Below are positions 13,001 to 25,769 of a stretch of DNA of 64,000 nt, piece by piece (the first letter of the stretch is position 1; each line of letters opens with the position of its first letter). Source of the stretch: Mesaphorura yosii. Its lineage: Eukaryota; Arthropoda; Collembola; Poduromorpha; Tullbergiidae. The position numbers were made by a program, and so were the translations under genes. The notes under the pieces were generated by a model. The model was not told the origin of the DNA, made no database searches, and saw nothing but the letters and a program-made list of their open reading frames with translations. The stretch spans positions 186,001-250,000 of the forward strand of contig WIXG01000078.1 in assembly GCA_009869945.1 (NCBI GenBank). Reading direction: 5' to 3'.

Positions 13001-13877
13001 TTCGAAGATAAAACATAACAGTATCACGATACAACGCGAGAAAATAGAAATTGTGTAATATATCTCATTTTCGCAAGACGGATTAAGGCAACAATGAACT
13101 CTTTCAAGGCGCAATTACTTTCAGGCATGACAAGAAGGCAAGAGTAGCAGATGATGGATTAACGGTTAAAATGAAGACGATCACTTTGAGATTCGAGTAC
13201 ATTTTGTAGTTCAAAAACACGAAAGAAGAGCATACGCGAGCTGTTTACACAACAAATTCTCATTGCACATTCACATTCACGGTAGCAGTCACATGATTCC
13301 CTGTTGCACGAGCCAGGGCCAAGATAAAAATCATTGTCGTGACTGTATTGCAGTGAACCAGAATTTTTCCTAGAAAATCGGATGTGGAATTCCGGAAGTG
13401 GTGTCGGGCACGACATAAGGTACGTGAAATTATTTCTTGTTGACGGACGCGTTCACTTCTGGTGAATGACTGAATTCATTCGCGACGGCAGCTTACTCGC
13501 TTGGCAGATAAATCACAAACCTTTTTATCACTGTTTGAAGTCCCAAGGCACAGACACGTATCTGCAGTTAAGTGCTGATTGCACTGTTCCTTGGAGAACT
13601 TACAAGGAAATTCTAATTAGACATCAATAACGTTTTTAGGCTTTTATGGCGGTGCTCTCGCCATCTGCTTGAACCAGTGATGTGCCAACTACCTGACACA
13701 CTGTCTGGGCGTAGCCTTTGGTTTATTCGCGCAAGCAAGCGCAGGAACTGCGATCCGCGATGAGCGATAATAATGTATTGACTTCCAAATTCCTCCTCAG
13801 AACTAACAATCTGGAATCCGAAGGAGCTGAAGTTGATGGACAGTAGACAGCGGAGAAGACTTGAAAAGAGACTGGAC
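13001..13877. other. Intergenic upstream of KCMF1
   Basis: No supported gene. This should contain the promoter and 5' UTR of KCMF1 and possibly upstream exons of minus-strand genes (Spindly or the unidentified chain). Minus-strand open frames at 13159-13416 and 13613-13879 lack splice logic and family similarity. Confidence 0.4.
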
Positions 13878-14931
13878 ATGTCGCGTCACGACGGTAATAA
13901 ATTACGATGCCCATGGTTTTTTTGTTACCACAACACATGCATGTTACCACGATCTTTTTGTTTGTGCTATTCGCCGTTTCTAATATACCTATATTTCTTA
14001 TAAAGGAGTTAGCTGTGACGCCTGCATGAAAAGTAATTTCAAAGGACGCCGAATGAAGTGTCTTCGATGTTACGACTACGACTTGTGTGCCAACTGCTAC
14101 GAATTGGGCGCTGCAACTTCAAGACACACGACCGATCACCCTGTCCAGTGCATCTTGAGCAGAACTGACTTTGATTTGTACTACAGCGGAGAAGCAAATC
14201 CAGAGCTGTCCTACTCCCTCACCTGTCCCGTTTGCGGCAAGCTCGGATTGACTGAGAGCGAACTTCAATCCCACGCCGTTTCAGAGCACCAGAATTGTAA
14301 CACGGAAGTTGTCTGTCCGATTTGTGCGTCAATACCGGGTGGTGAACCAAATCTTGTAACCGACGACTTCATAGCTCATCTGACAATCGAGCACCGTCAT
14401 CAGCATCGGGAGACCGACACGGCTTTGTCCCGCCAAAACGCGCGTCGAATGCAGCAACCGTCAAGGACACTCGGTGTTGGACGTGGTCGTCGACCAAACA
14501 TGCACTTCAACTCTGGCGGACTTTCTCCGGGCCCGCGGGATTCTGTGGATCCAATTGCAGAGTTGTTGTCACAATTATCAGGAGTACGACGAGCTGCGGC
14601 AGTCCCCTACGACCGTCTGCTTCATACTCGTCATGGCGCAGCTGCTAGTCAGAGCCAGGGAAATGCAGCCCCGCTGGCCGCCGGTGCCAGCCGACGAAGT
14701 GGGTTTCCTCCTGCGCCACACAATCAAGCGATTCTACTGTCAGAGGCAGCTGGCGTGCTACAACAAGCCAATTTGTCTGAGGTTCCCCTCATCCGCAACG
14801 AAAAGCGCCAGTTTCTGTTGGACAGGTGCTTGGAAGCTCAAAGGAAGAAGGACACGGATCCGGATCAAAGTATTTTTCTGCAAGATTTAATTTTGGCTTC
14901 AATGGTGGGAAATCAACTTAATCTAGAATAG
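13878..14931 (+). CDS. KCMF1: KCMF1, ZZ-type E3 ubiquitin ligase
   Basis: A 16-base first coding exon (13878-13893, encoding MSRHD plus one base) joins 14006-14931, giving 313 residues (human 381). The joined N-terminus MSRHDGVSCDACMKSNF matches KCMF1 closely, which fixes both the start and the intron. Residues about 5-50 are a ZZ zinc finger (CDAC, CLRCYDYDLC, CANCY), the domain used for N-degron or substrate binding. Then comes the hallmark HTTDHPVQCILSRTDFDLYY and a C2H2-like Di19 region (CPVCGKLGLTESELQSH...; CPICA...HLTIEHRH). The rest is Arg/Gly/Ser/Ala-rich with a helical end (RCLEAQRKK...). Known partners are RAD6 and UBR4; the product is cytosolic. It is shorter than the human protein at its C-terminal half. 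AATAAA at 14994-14999. Confidence 0.95.
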
Positions 14932-14993
14932 TGTCATCATGCAACAATTTGATAAGCTAAACATTAATCAGTAACATGGACGCGAATTTTGTT

Positions 14994-14999
14994 AATAAA
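14994..14999 (+). terminator. Polyadenylation signal of KCMF1
   Basis: AATAAA 63 bases past the stop, followed by a T-rich stretch. A second AATAAA-like signal lies near 15067. Confidence 0.65.
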
Positions 15000-15029
15000 A
15001 TCCTTTTGCATTATTAATCAATTATGAGT

Positions 15030-16447
15030 GTCTTGAATGCATTTTGTAATTTGGTGATAAGCGTGTGAATAAAGGTCCCTTAAACTTCAGCGTCAGCCTT
15101 AATGGTCATCTTAAGAACTTCGTCACGCGTCGCGGGCGTACGCGGATATCCGCAACGTTACAACGTAGAACCTGCAGCAATCTGGCCGTGACTCCAGTCC
15201 CGACGCTCGTCTAGTGCCATAAGCTTTGGCTTACTGTTATTCTAACGGATATCCGCCTTTTGTCTACGCTTCAGTGAGATCGTCACGTCAATAGCAGCAG
15301 ATTCAATTATTCCACTTCCACTGCTGTTGCTGCTTTCAGACCTTTCCACTTTTTGTGCCTCATAACCATTACCACTTCATTATGTGCTTTGCCTTTGTAG
15401 CACCTCAGTTCGTGGAATTGTGAATTCATGTACGATGGCCTTTTCAGTATGATTTGCGTGCTCGCCGAGGTAAGATCGACACTCGACGACTGGCCTTGCC
15501 GCTTACAGCTGTAGTAGCACCAACATCTCAGCTGGGACTTGTTAATGGTGCTATTTAGCAAATCACTAATTTATTATATTAGCAAATGTAGTTAGTATTA
15601 ATCAATCAGATCGTAGTTTCATTCCATTGACGTTTCGAAGTGATCGCATGCCCGGCATGAGAGGCCTGAAGATGTAATTTGTGCCTGCCTGATCTCTGAT
15701 CTGAACGTAAACCTCGGATACTAATTCTACCAACCAATCGAAAAACAGGGTAAGTATTCACTTTGGTCAAGTCTTTGTGCATTGTACAGCCAACACAGGA
15801 TCCGGTTGCCGGCTTGTCATTCGTTTGTTGTCTCACGTCCGTCCGATACATCCGTATCGTGAGGATTTGTGAAAGTGATGTGATGTGATATCAAACTAAT
15901 TCCTTATGCTGAGCATTGACTAAATTATATGTGTGTGTTCTTGTTTCAGACGCAAAACGACGCTTACCGTTTATCGTTTATGTCATCTTACTTCACTTGA
16001 TTGCCTGTCTCCTGCGTCTTGCCCTCCTGTCTGTCATTCATTCAATTTCGCGGATGGCATGTCAAAGTAAAATGTTGTGAAGTTGTGTAACGCTGTAGTT
16101 GCGCCGTCGTCCGTGAAATTATCATGCTTTTAATTGGATTCCAATGTTATTGATCTTCTGTGGTCGGCAGCATAAATGAAATGAGGTCACCGACTCCTAG
16201 GGGCGAAAACAGTCTGCAATGGCGGCACGCACTGATAAGCGAATGATGTAAGAATTATCAAACTACATATTATTACCATTAGTCAAGTTTATTGCAGTAA
16301 ACGCTAAGGACGTGCCATGTGTTTATTCACCAATTGCAGATAACTAAGCTGCGTGAATTCCAAGAATTTATAACCAGACAGCCGACAGCCTGCAGGAAGT
16401 CACTCGCTCTTACTGTTTAACGACTTTTTACAAGAACCAGCTTCAAA
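15030..16447. other. Intergenic: KCMF1 to PLC-gamma
   Basis: About 1.4 kb with no recognisable coding exon. Two minus-strand open frames of about 80 codons (15307-15561, 15606-15851) have no splice context or similarity. The right-hand part is presumably the promoter and 5' UTR of PLC-gamma. Confidence 0.5.
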
Positions 16448-19400
16448 ATGAGCGTAATGACACAAATAGGAGCGACCGTCGCTGGCGCGATCAACAGTAT
16501 CACTGGAAACTCGAGCAGTAACGAAGCTACCAATTCAACTAGCATGTCGGGGTCCAGCTTCATTCCGGAAGTAGAAGTTATCATCTCACAGTTAGAACGG
16601 GGGACCGTTGTAACGAAATTTTTCTTCCGGAAACGACCGGAGCGGAGGACGCTTTCGATACGACGAGAAACCCGACAATTAACATGGCAAAGAAGCTCAG
16701 GGACTGGCCGCAATGGTTATGAGGGAGCCGGTAAGAGGAATAAAAGACGTGCAGTGATATGCAAATGATTTAACAGCGAGTGGTTTGTATTTTTGGAACA
16801 GTTGACTTACGGGAAGTGAAGGAGGTGCGAATTGGAAAGAATTCCAAAGATTTTGACAGGTGGCCTGATGGTAAGGATAAAGCAGAGAAATCATAGACTC
16901 AGAAAAACTTCAAACATAGCAACCGCTAACTTTTTATGAAAATTTTCTTAAACTCTACAGATGCCAAACGGCATGACCATAACAAGTGTTTTATCATATA
17001 TTATGGTACCGAATTCCGTCTCAAGACTTTATCAATTGCAGGTAAGAAGATTAATGTTCAGAACGTAAAGATTTGAATCAGCATTCATTAATCAATGCGC
17101 TTAAAAATTGCAGCCCTTTCCGAAAAGGAATGTGATCTTTGGATAAAAGGCTTAAATTTCCTATTTAACGACACACTTCATGCTGCTTATCCCCTCCAGT
17201 TAGATATTTGGTTACGCAAAGAATTTTATGGAATGGAAAATAACCGTGGGACGTAAGTTTGAATTAATTCGCTAGATAATCGTCCAAGAATCCTACTCCA
17301 TAACATTTTGCTTTTCTTCCAGCGTAACGTTAAAGGACATGAAAGTCTTCCTCCCCAAAATCAACTGCAAAATGGCCACTGGCAAGTTGAGGGATATGTT
17401 TCAGTCCATCGACATTCGGAAGACCGGTCAGCTGGGGTTTGATGACTTCGCCACACTATTTCAACAGTTACTTCACCAGCAAGAAGTAAGATTTTGGATC
17501 ACGGTTAATCAGAATCAGGGCACGCAATTTAATTTTTCTCGGTGGATCAGATTTTTGCGGATTACCTTAAGACTCATTCCGCCGATGGTGTGCGAGTTAC
17601 ACTGAGTGAATTTCAAACATTCTTGGAACAAGAGCAGAAAGAAGTTCTGAGTACTGAAGACGTCTCTAAATTCCTTCGCAACTATTTACAAGATCCAGAG
17701 CGAGACGTCCTTGAACCCTACTTAACCGTAGTTGAGGTAGGGTGGAGACATACATTCTCGACCGGACCGAGCTTCAGTAATTTCAAGATGTGTTTTCAGT
17801 TTGTAGATTTCTTGTTTTCCAAACACAATGAAGTGTGGGACTCAAAATATTCTGAAATGGTCGATGACATGACAAGACCGCTTGCGCATTACTGGATTGC
17901 CTCGTCCCACAATACGTAAGGGTCTTTGAGTGTTGGTACGCCTGCTGTGAATAACTTTCTAACTCCTGTTTGCAGTTATCTCACCGGAGATCAGTTTTCT
18001 TCAGAGTCTTCGGTTGAAGCCTACGCTCGTTGTCTGATGCAGGGCTGTCGATGCATAGAACTGGATACGTGGGATGGACCGGATGGCCTACCCTTTATAT
18101 TTCATGGCCACACGCTAACGACGAAAATTAAGTTTGTCGATGTCCTCAAATGCATTAAGGACCACGCGTTCCTAACTTCAAAGTAAGTTCGCTTGGCGAG
18201 ATGCAAGGAATGGTATTAAAGAGCCGTTGAGAATTTTGGCACTTTCTTATATTTTCAGCTATCCTGTAATACTCAGTGTGGAAGACCATTGCACATTGGT
18301 CCAGCAAAGGAAAATGGCCGAGAAGTTCAAGGTTTCTGCAAGATTCATGATTTAATAACTTCCGTCAAGAAGTGTCTCTAATGAAAACATGCTGCTTTAG
18401 GAAATATTTGGGGATGCGTTGGTGACACAGTTCCTAGACAAGAATGAGACGCAACTTCCATCACCTGAACAATTGAAGCGCAGAATCATATTGAAACACA
18501 AGAAGCTTCCAGAAGGTGCTGACGAAGGATCATTTATTTCAAGAAGCGATGACTTTTGTAAGCAACTCCAGTTCATTCATCTGAGAAAGGATTCTGCATT
18601 TAATTAACCTGGGGCATGATTTATTTCACAGCCAAAGAAATGGACTTGAGCAACACAATCAAAAATGGGATATTATATTTAGAGGATACAGAAAGTCAAA
18701 CATGGAATCCTCACTTTTTCGTCCTAACCCAAAGTAAATTACTCTATACTGAAATGACTAGTCAGCCAGATCAAGGCGATGAAGCAGAGGAAGAGGAAGA
18801 AACAACTGAAGATAAGAGCAACAACACGGAGAAACCACCAGTAAGTTTGAAGCATTCTCTCCGGCGAAAAACATTCTACAATTTTTCCGTTTGGCTTGAC
18901 TCGACAGGACCGCCAAGAGGAATTGCACTTCAGTGAAAAATGGTTTCACGGTAGACTTCGTGGCGGAAGACAGGCGGGCAATGATCTAATCGAAAAGTAC
19001 CGACATTTAGGAGATGGCACCTTCTTAGTTCGAGAGAGCGATACCTTTGTTGGTGACTACACATTGTCGTTTTGGTGAGGCAGACTGCGTTTCAGAAAGA
19101 AAAGATTGTGTTTTCAATGAAACTGAAGTAATTCTTTCGTCATTTGGAACTAGGCGCCGTGGTCGAGTTAATCATTGCCATATTCACTCCAAGTATGAAT
19201 GGGGTCAAGTAAAGTACTACTTGGTTGATTCGCTGACATTCGACAGTCTTTACTCCCTGATCACACACTATCGCTCGAATCCTATCCGAGGATTGGTACG
19301 ATTTACGATTCGTTCTCTCTGGCAAAAGTTTTGTTGCGTGCGAATACGAGGCAAAGATTTTCTTGTGTTTCATGTAGGAATTCCATGTAGTATTGGGAGA

Positions 19401-22400
19401 GCCAGTTCCGCAGCCCCAAAGCCATGAAGATTGTCCATGGTACCATGGGATGGTTGACCGAACGCAGGCAGAAGACAAACTGAGGCGAATTCCACATGAC
19501 GGGGCTTTCCTCGTTCGACTGGCGCAGCATGGAGATTCCAGATTTGCCATTTCTTTTAGGTACGGAATATGATCCGGGAATTGTAGTTGTAGTCATTGCA
19601 AACGAGGCCTGTTGATCACATGCACCTCATTCTCCTATTTCAGGGCCGAGAAACGCATCAAGCATTGTACAATCAAAGAGGACGGTCGACTTTTCACTGT
19701 GGGACTTAACAAGTTTGAGACGCTTGTGGAGCTAGTCAACTTTTATGAGAAGCATCCGTTCTACAACCGAGTGTCATTGAGGCTTCCTGTCACCGACGAA
19801 CTCATACAGCGTTTGGCTTTCGTAAGTTGACATTTGTTATGATACATAGTTTGTCATTTGGTATCGCATGTAATCATATTCGACAACCATATTTTCAGAA
19901 TCCAGATGACGAAGATGGGGTTTACAGCCATCCAGAGTACTTGGATACGAATACCTTCAACAGAGCTGTAAGCTGATCCGATAAAATGGAAAAGTTATCC
20001 CTTCTTTCAAATCTGAAATCATTTATTGCAGATGATACGTTGTCGCGCGTTGTATAGCTACACAGCAAGAAGAGAAGACGAGTTGACGTTCACAAAAGAC
20101 ACAATCATCACAAATGTGCTACAAGAGCATCCAGACTGGTGGGTTGGCGACACCGAGGCGAAGAAGCAAGGCTGGTTTCCGGTGAACCATGTGGCTGTGG
20201 TTGACACGTCTGAAGATGCCGACGACTCCGAAACGGTGGACCTCACGCCTCTGGGAAGCTTGCAGAAAGGAGCCATAGAGATGATGGGAGCATATGTTGA
20301 ACTATCAAGAAATGACATCGACTCGGCTCTTCCGTACATTCTGAAGATTTTTGTTGACTCAGCATCCGCTGCATTTTGTGTTGGCGTGCGCACTGATCAG
20401 GAAGCCAAAGAGTGGTTCGATGCCATCAAAGAGACTGCACAATCAGCAAGCGACAGGGTACCAAATACTTCACACAATATACACAGCATTGGGCTACACT
20501 GGAGCTTTAGTTTTATGAGGTTTATTATTGCAGGAAAATCAAAATAAGAAAATGGAACGGATGAATCGCATTGCTAAAGAATTGTCTAGCCTCATCATTT
20601 ACTGCTGTTCAGTCAACAAATTCTCTCTTGAAAGAATTCGGACAAAAGGGCGTGTGTTTTATGAAATGTTCTCGTTTCCGGAAACGGCAGCAGAGAAGTT
20701 TATGTGCCAGGCGGAGCCGAAACTGTTTATGTGGTATCACCAGGTTCAATTTAGCCGCGTATATCCCAAAGGTCAGCGGTTAGATTCGAGTAATTATAAC
20801 CCCGTACCGTTGTGGAATGCCGGCTGTCAGATGGCGGCTCTGAACTATCAAACTCCAGGTAGATTTAAAAGAAACTGCTTTACTGTTGATCTGAGGACCT
20901 TTTCTCATAATTTCTCATGTTATAGACAAGGCAATGCAGTTGAATCAGGGGAGATTCCGGCAAAATGGAGGTTGTGGTTATGTGTTAAGACCGGAATTTA
21001 TGTTTTACGAAAATTTTGACCCAACTTTGAAAAGCTCTTTCACAAATATTGAACCCATCATTCTTTGCATAAATGTAAGTGCGTTCTTTCAGAGGTTTGA
21101 TCAACGTGTAGATATTCTCTTCTGTTGTTAGGTTATTGGTGCCAGACACTTGTCAAAGTCGGGTCGTGGCATTGTCAGTCCCTTTGTGGAGATTGAAATT
21201 TTGGGAGCAGATTTTGAAGGGATTTCTGCCAGCAGCAAGACAAAGACAATACGTAAGCGTGAAGAAATGGCGTACCGAAGTGTTTTCACGATTAACTAGT
21301 ATCTATTGTATTTACAGCGGATAATGGATTTAATCCGATCTGGAATGAAACGTTTGAGTTCGAAGTACAAATTCCACAATTAGCAATGATACGATTTGCT
21401 GTCCAAGACGAAGACATGTTTGGTGATCCTAATTTTATTGGACAAGCTTCTTATTCCGTAAGTAATTAGTCAACAGAATGATCTTTTGGCTTGCCGGGTT
21501 ATTGATGAAGGTAACTACGTCATTTTGTTCATAGGTCCAATGTCTTCGAGAGGGCTTTCGCAGCGTGCCTCTTCAGAGCGGTTTCAGTGAAGATCTGGAG
21601 CTAGCCTCTTTATTAATTCACTTGAGTATTAAGAGCGCACGCGTAAGATAATGTTTCTTTTGACAATCGAGTTTTTAGTGCAATGGCGGATTAAAGCAAA
21701 GTCATTCACATTCTAGTTTTATTTTTATTATGAAAGTCTGTTTTACTTACGTTGCCGTTTCCGCTGTTTGTGGACTGGATGTACTCGTATTTGGTTTTAT
21801 ATTTTTATATTGTCTTTGCGCATTGATTTTTTAATTATGTGGACCATTTGCCGCATAATTGAGATTATTTTATTCTGGATTTCCTGTTTGTACTTGTTGA
21901 TTGCGTAGTTGCATCATTAAATTGAGAATGGTGGATAGAGCTGTTCGGAATTAAGATTTGGATTGTTGTGGTTCTCATTGAATTTTGGTTTGCTTTGTCT
22001 GTTAGTTTTACAGGGTAATCGTAATTATTAAGGGACGTTAACTGCTTGAATCAATGTTTTCAGTCGAATTCAAATCTTCGAATAAACTATCTTGGATTTG
22101 ATCGTAGCTTGTTTCGTTGTTTCTAACTTTTGTGGCTGCTTCTACTAACAATAAACTAGGGCCTGTTCGTCGTGTTTATTGTCGCACGTTCTTGAGACTC
22201 GAAATTTCTCGCTTTCTCAGGAGGAAGTCGAGGAAATCATCCGTCTGCGAGACGCCCTTCCGGCGCTCTCCAAAGAAATCGTGAAAAACGAAGAAGTGGG
22301 CGACAAATCACGCGCCGAGTCGATCCGTTCGGAGTTCCGTAAGACGCAAGACCAAATCATTGCAATGATCGAAAGCAAACGATTCCGAAACCGTGCCAAA

Positions 22401-22604
22401 AGTTACATGGGAATGAGTTCACTGATCGCGGGCATTGCTGGCCTCGCGGTTCAGTCTCCGACCAGCACTTCTCCGCCAGCAATTGAGCCCAGGCGGGTGC
22501 GGTCAGTGCATTCGTACCCGTCTCTGCGGCAAACCGCGTCCAGCGCGGATCCACTTACGCCCACTTCACCTCCACCGCCCAAATTACCTGAACCCAAGAA
22601 GTGA
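16448..22604 (+). CDS. PLCG1: Phospholipase C gamma (small wing orthologue)
   Basis: The first 22 exons run from 16448-16730, 16802-16870, 16961-17041, 17114-17252 and 17323-17485 through 21318-21457 and 21535-21642, followed by 22221-22604. The spliced product has 1357 residues, or 1232 if translation reads into the last intron and stops at 21651. It hydrolyses PIP2 to IP3 and DAG downstream of receptor tyrosine kinases. Domain order is diagnostic: N-terminal PH ([16 protein letters not shown]), EF hands, PLC X with both catalytic His ([30 protein letters not shown]), split-PH half, nSH2 ([18 protein letters not shown]), cSH2 ([15 protein letters not shown]), tyrosines in [16 protein letters not shown]3 ([18 protein letters not shown]), second split-PH half, PLC Y ([18 protein letters not shown]) and C2. 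Every exon joins in frame. The basic, helical C-terminal exon is supported only by splice phase. Confidence 0.95.
22081..22086 (+). terminator. AATAAA inside last PLC-gamma intron (short-isoform 3' end?)
   Basis: AATAAA lies 430 bases past the in-frame stop at 21651, with another at about 22150, both before the final acceptor at 22220. They could end a transcript that keeps the last intron and encodes the 1232-residue form. Confidence 0.4.
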
Positions 22605-23768
22605 GTTCGTTGAAGTGAACCACGGATAACGAATTTGCGAAAGCGAAATCATGCTTCATCTTTAAACCACAGTCTTTTAAATACCTTCTCACTATCTGTC
22701 AATCTATCGCCAGCTTCCCTGTCTTCTTTCTTTCTGTCGATGTTGATACTCCTAAAAGTGTTAAGATGTGAGCCTACAGCCTAGTGACCTATAACTATCC
22801 TGCACAATTATTCTTCATGTATTTTATTTTTTTACGCTTGTTCACTTGAACTAAACGTTGTAAATGTAACTGATTCAAGTCACCTGATTTCTATAGAAAT
22901 TCTTGAATTTTCAATCCGACAATTATTGGCTTATGCGTTTGTCAAAACTGTTCCAAAGTGTTGTGTGAGACAATCATACTATTAACTGCTAATTAAGCCT
23001 TCGTGTTAAAAACGCCTTTCTCGTCTTTGCTCTTGCTTCTTAAGTGGTCATATTTTTGTCACTTTAGGTTTGTATTTTATCCATCTACCATCGTTTACAA
23101 ATTCTGTATTCTCATCTTCTCATCTTCTCAACTAATTGACAATAAACCTTCAAGTATTTGGTGTACCTTCAAAAACGGTTCAATTCAGCTTTGTTTTCGA
23201 CAGAACACCTGTCGCGCTGCACTGTCCAGATAAGTGCCAGGTGCTTCAGTCACTGCCTCAGCACATGAACAAGTAATACACTTTCCTGATAAACCCCTGA
23301 TAAGGTTACCATTACATCACAAGCCGCAACACCTTGTTGAAGCTGCGTCTCGTGCAGAAGGCTCTGGTCGCGAGCTCATACTTGACGAAATTAAACTATC
23401 AGACCATTGATTATGTTTGCCATATGCTTAACATTATTTCGCCAAGCAATAATGGCAATGCGACGTTCCAGTTGGCTCATCTGCTCGTCTCGTGCTTGTG
23501 CATCTCGACTCACGAGACATCCACTTCAATTTGATGAATGGAGAAATGAAACTTGCATTGTCATCATATCCATACTCATAATCATTGACAGCTAATGAAT
23601 TACGTAATATGAGGAGCCCACAATGCAATGACATCGTTATTGCATTATGAAAGGAATTAAAGCAGTTTTGGCCAGCCTAGTCTAGTCGCTAAGAGTTCAA
23701 GTTCAACTGCCTGGTAGTCTAGTCGAGGCGACGCTAACTGTGAATGTGAGACACAAAAATCTGTCAAC
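22605..23768. other. Intergenic: PLC-gamma to CrtC-like gene
   Basis: About 1.16 kb without recognisable coding sequence. The stop of the last PLC-gamma exon overlaps a strong donor (AAGAA/gtgagt), so further 3' exons are possible, but I could not identify any. The right part should be the promoter of the next gene. Confidence 0.45.
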
Positions 23769-25493
23769 ATGATCCTTCTTATGATGTTCCTGGGAACGTA
23801 TTTGGGTTGGGGCTGGTTTACGGTGCTCACGATTCTAGCCGTGATCTTTGTCAACTCCCGACGCAAGGATCCGCCAAAGATTGCTGGCGTGTACAACCAA
23901 AAAGGAAAATGGTACTACCCTAAGCTCGTTGCATTCTATCTCATGATAAGATTTCGCAAGGTAAGTTCCGATTCCAATCAATGCAGTGCATAGTGCATGT
24001 ATTCTTTTGTCCAGCGCTTGGCTAATTCATATTCGCGATTTGATTCGCAGTGGAAAGACGCACGAGACGCCAAGAAAGCGAAAGACCACACGAAACTGGA
24101 AACTTATGAGGCAGGTTATGGAACCAAATCGAAGGCAACGCCCGAAGAGATGGAAAAGGTACAGCCGCTTTCGAATCACTTCCAAGCCATCGACGCGGTG
24201 TACTTCAACGGTGCGAATAAGGACGGATTCATGATCATAACTGGGACGGCCAGGCGGCCACATGGAGCCATCAATGCCTTCATTATCTTCAAGTACGCTG
24301 CTGCAGGCTTTACGTCGAGGCAAGAATGAATCAAATGACGTATCTCTTCCTTTCGCAGAATTCCTGGTGTTGGCTCTCTCGTGTCGCCAAAATTTCCGGA
24401 CTCCTTCGTATTTGGTGGAGGCGACAAGTTTTACGGGTCAGAGGGCTTTCGCCACGAGCCTGTGGTTCCAATGAAGCACTGGAAAGTGACTTACAACGGT
24501 CCACTCAAGTACGACAACTTGAAAACTTGTGCAATGGTCATTTTTTTCATTCGAATACAACTAATTTCTTCATCGTTCTTGACTTTTTGCGCCAGATTGC
24601 ACGGTGATGACTCTAAAACGTTCAACGTGAGCCTGAACGCTGACTACAAAAGCAGCCTTCCATACTTTGACTACGATGTGATGATTCCGCCAAAGACAAT
24701 GGCCCGAGCGATCGCGAAGGAGACGTGGAGCAGGGAATACTTCAACACACTGAAAGAGTATGAGAACTTCCTGATGCACCTATAAAGCTGTAGAAAAGCT
24801 ATAGTTCTGTAATTACTCAACGCTCATTTATTAGAGCTCACCAAACACATTACGAGCAGCACGGGAATTTGAACGGAGAAATAGTAGTCGACGGGAAAAC
24901 GTACAAGTTCGAGATGCCGGCAATGAGGGATCACAGCTACGGCGTGAAGAGAAATTGGAAACTGTTGCATCGTTACATTTTTCACATGTTCCACCTTGAA
25001 GATGGACGAAGATTCAATGTGGGAGTCGTGTCACAGCCAGTGACCATGTCCGCGTAAGAATCTCACCTCCATCCAGTTCGTTTCTAATGATAATCGCTGC
25101 TATGTCGCTAAACGCTAACGAAACGACACACATTTTCATACCAGGCTAGAGCTCGGCTACATGTACGAGTCAGACGGTTCACTGCACGCTCTTGAGTGGG
25201 TCGACATGCCTCTGGAGTACTACGGCGAATGCGGAGATCCTCCGAAGGACTACGGCTTCCGCGTGCGCGCCACCAACGGAAAAGAGTACTACATTCAAGT
25301 GCAAGTGCTCGACACGTACGAGCTGTTCATTGGCTGGGAGTGGGAGGCACGAATTGTGGAGAGACGGTGCAAATTTCTAGTCGATGGGATTGAAGGGTTC
25401 GGGATTTCTGAATGCCAGTATCGGGGCGTGGAGGGCAGGCCAGAAAAGTACGCCAGGAACGATCCAGAATGGACAAAGGAGAAAATTCTATAA
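23769..25493 (+). CDS. Membrane-anchored CrtC/AttH lipocalin-like (DUF7064-type) protein
   Basis: Six exons, 23769-23960, 24051-24292, 24359-24508, 24596-24757, 24835-25053 and 25145-25493, give 437 residues in one frame. Residues about 1-28 form a hydrophobic N-terminal anchor (FLGTYLGWGWFTVLTILAVI) followed by basic residues. The rest is a soluble beta-rich region. It includes a Gly-rich stretch (FVFGGGDKFYGSEGF) and the signature MRDHSYGVKRNWK, which resembles the RDHSWG motif of the carotenoid 1,2-hydratase (CrtC)/AttH two-lipocalin fold and of the related DUF7064/DUF7065 proteins of insects and bacteria. Function in animals is not established; binding or modifying a hydrophobic ligand at the ER membrane is only an inference. 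AATAAA at 25546-25551. Convergent with the FUS-like gene. Confidence 0.72.
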
Positions 25494-25545
25494 TTTGGCA
25501 TATGCTAAAGTGCCTTGCACATTTATTCCAAAATGAATGAGGATA

Positions 25546-25551
25546 AATAAA
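25546..25551 (+). terminator. Polyadenylation signal of CrtC-like gene
   Basis: AATAAA 53 bases past the stop at 25493, in an A-rich context. The convergent FUS-like gene has its stop at 25770. Confidence 0.65.
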
Positions 25552-25769
25552 AGACTTAGTTTAAAATTGCTGTGTTGTACTTACATGATTATTTAGGGAT
25601 TAAGAGATTATTTAAACTTATGCACAAAAGTACTGAGTTCGCAATTAGACTCTACCTAAATATACAATTGTACTAGACGTAGACAGACAGCTAACCCAAC
25701 AGCTAGCTCCTTAGGAAATACGGAGAATACAAATTAAAATCGTGTCGTGGCTTATGCAATCGGTGGAAC

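Noticed and set aside
15307-15851. Two minus-strand frames of about 80 codons between KCMF1 and PLC-gamma
   Set aside because: No splice sites in agreement, no similarity, low-complexity composition.
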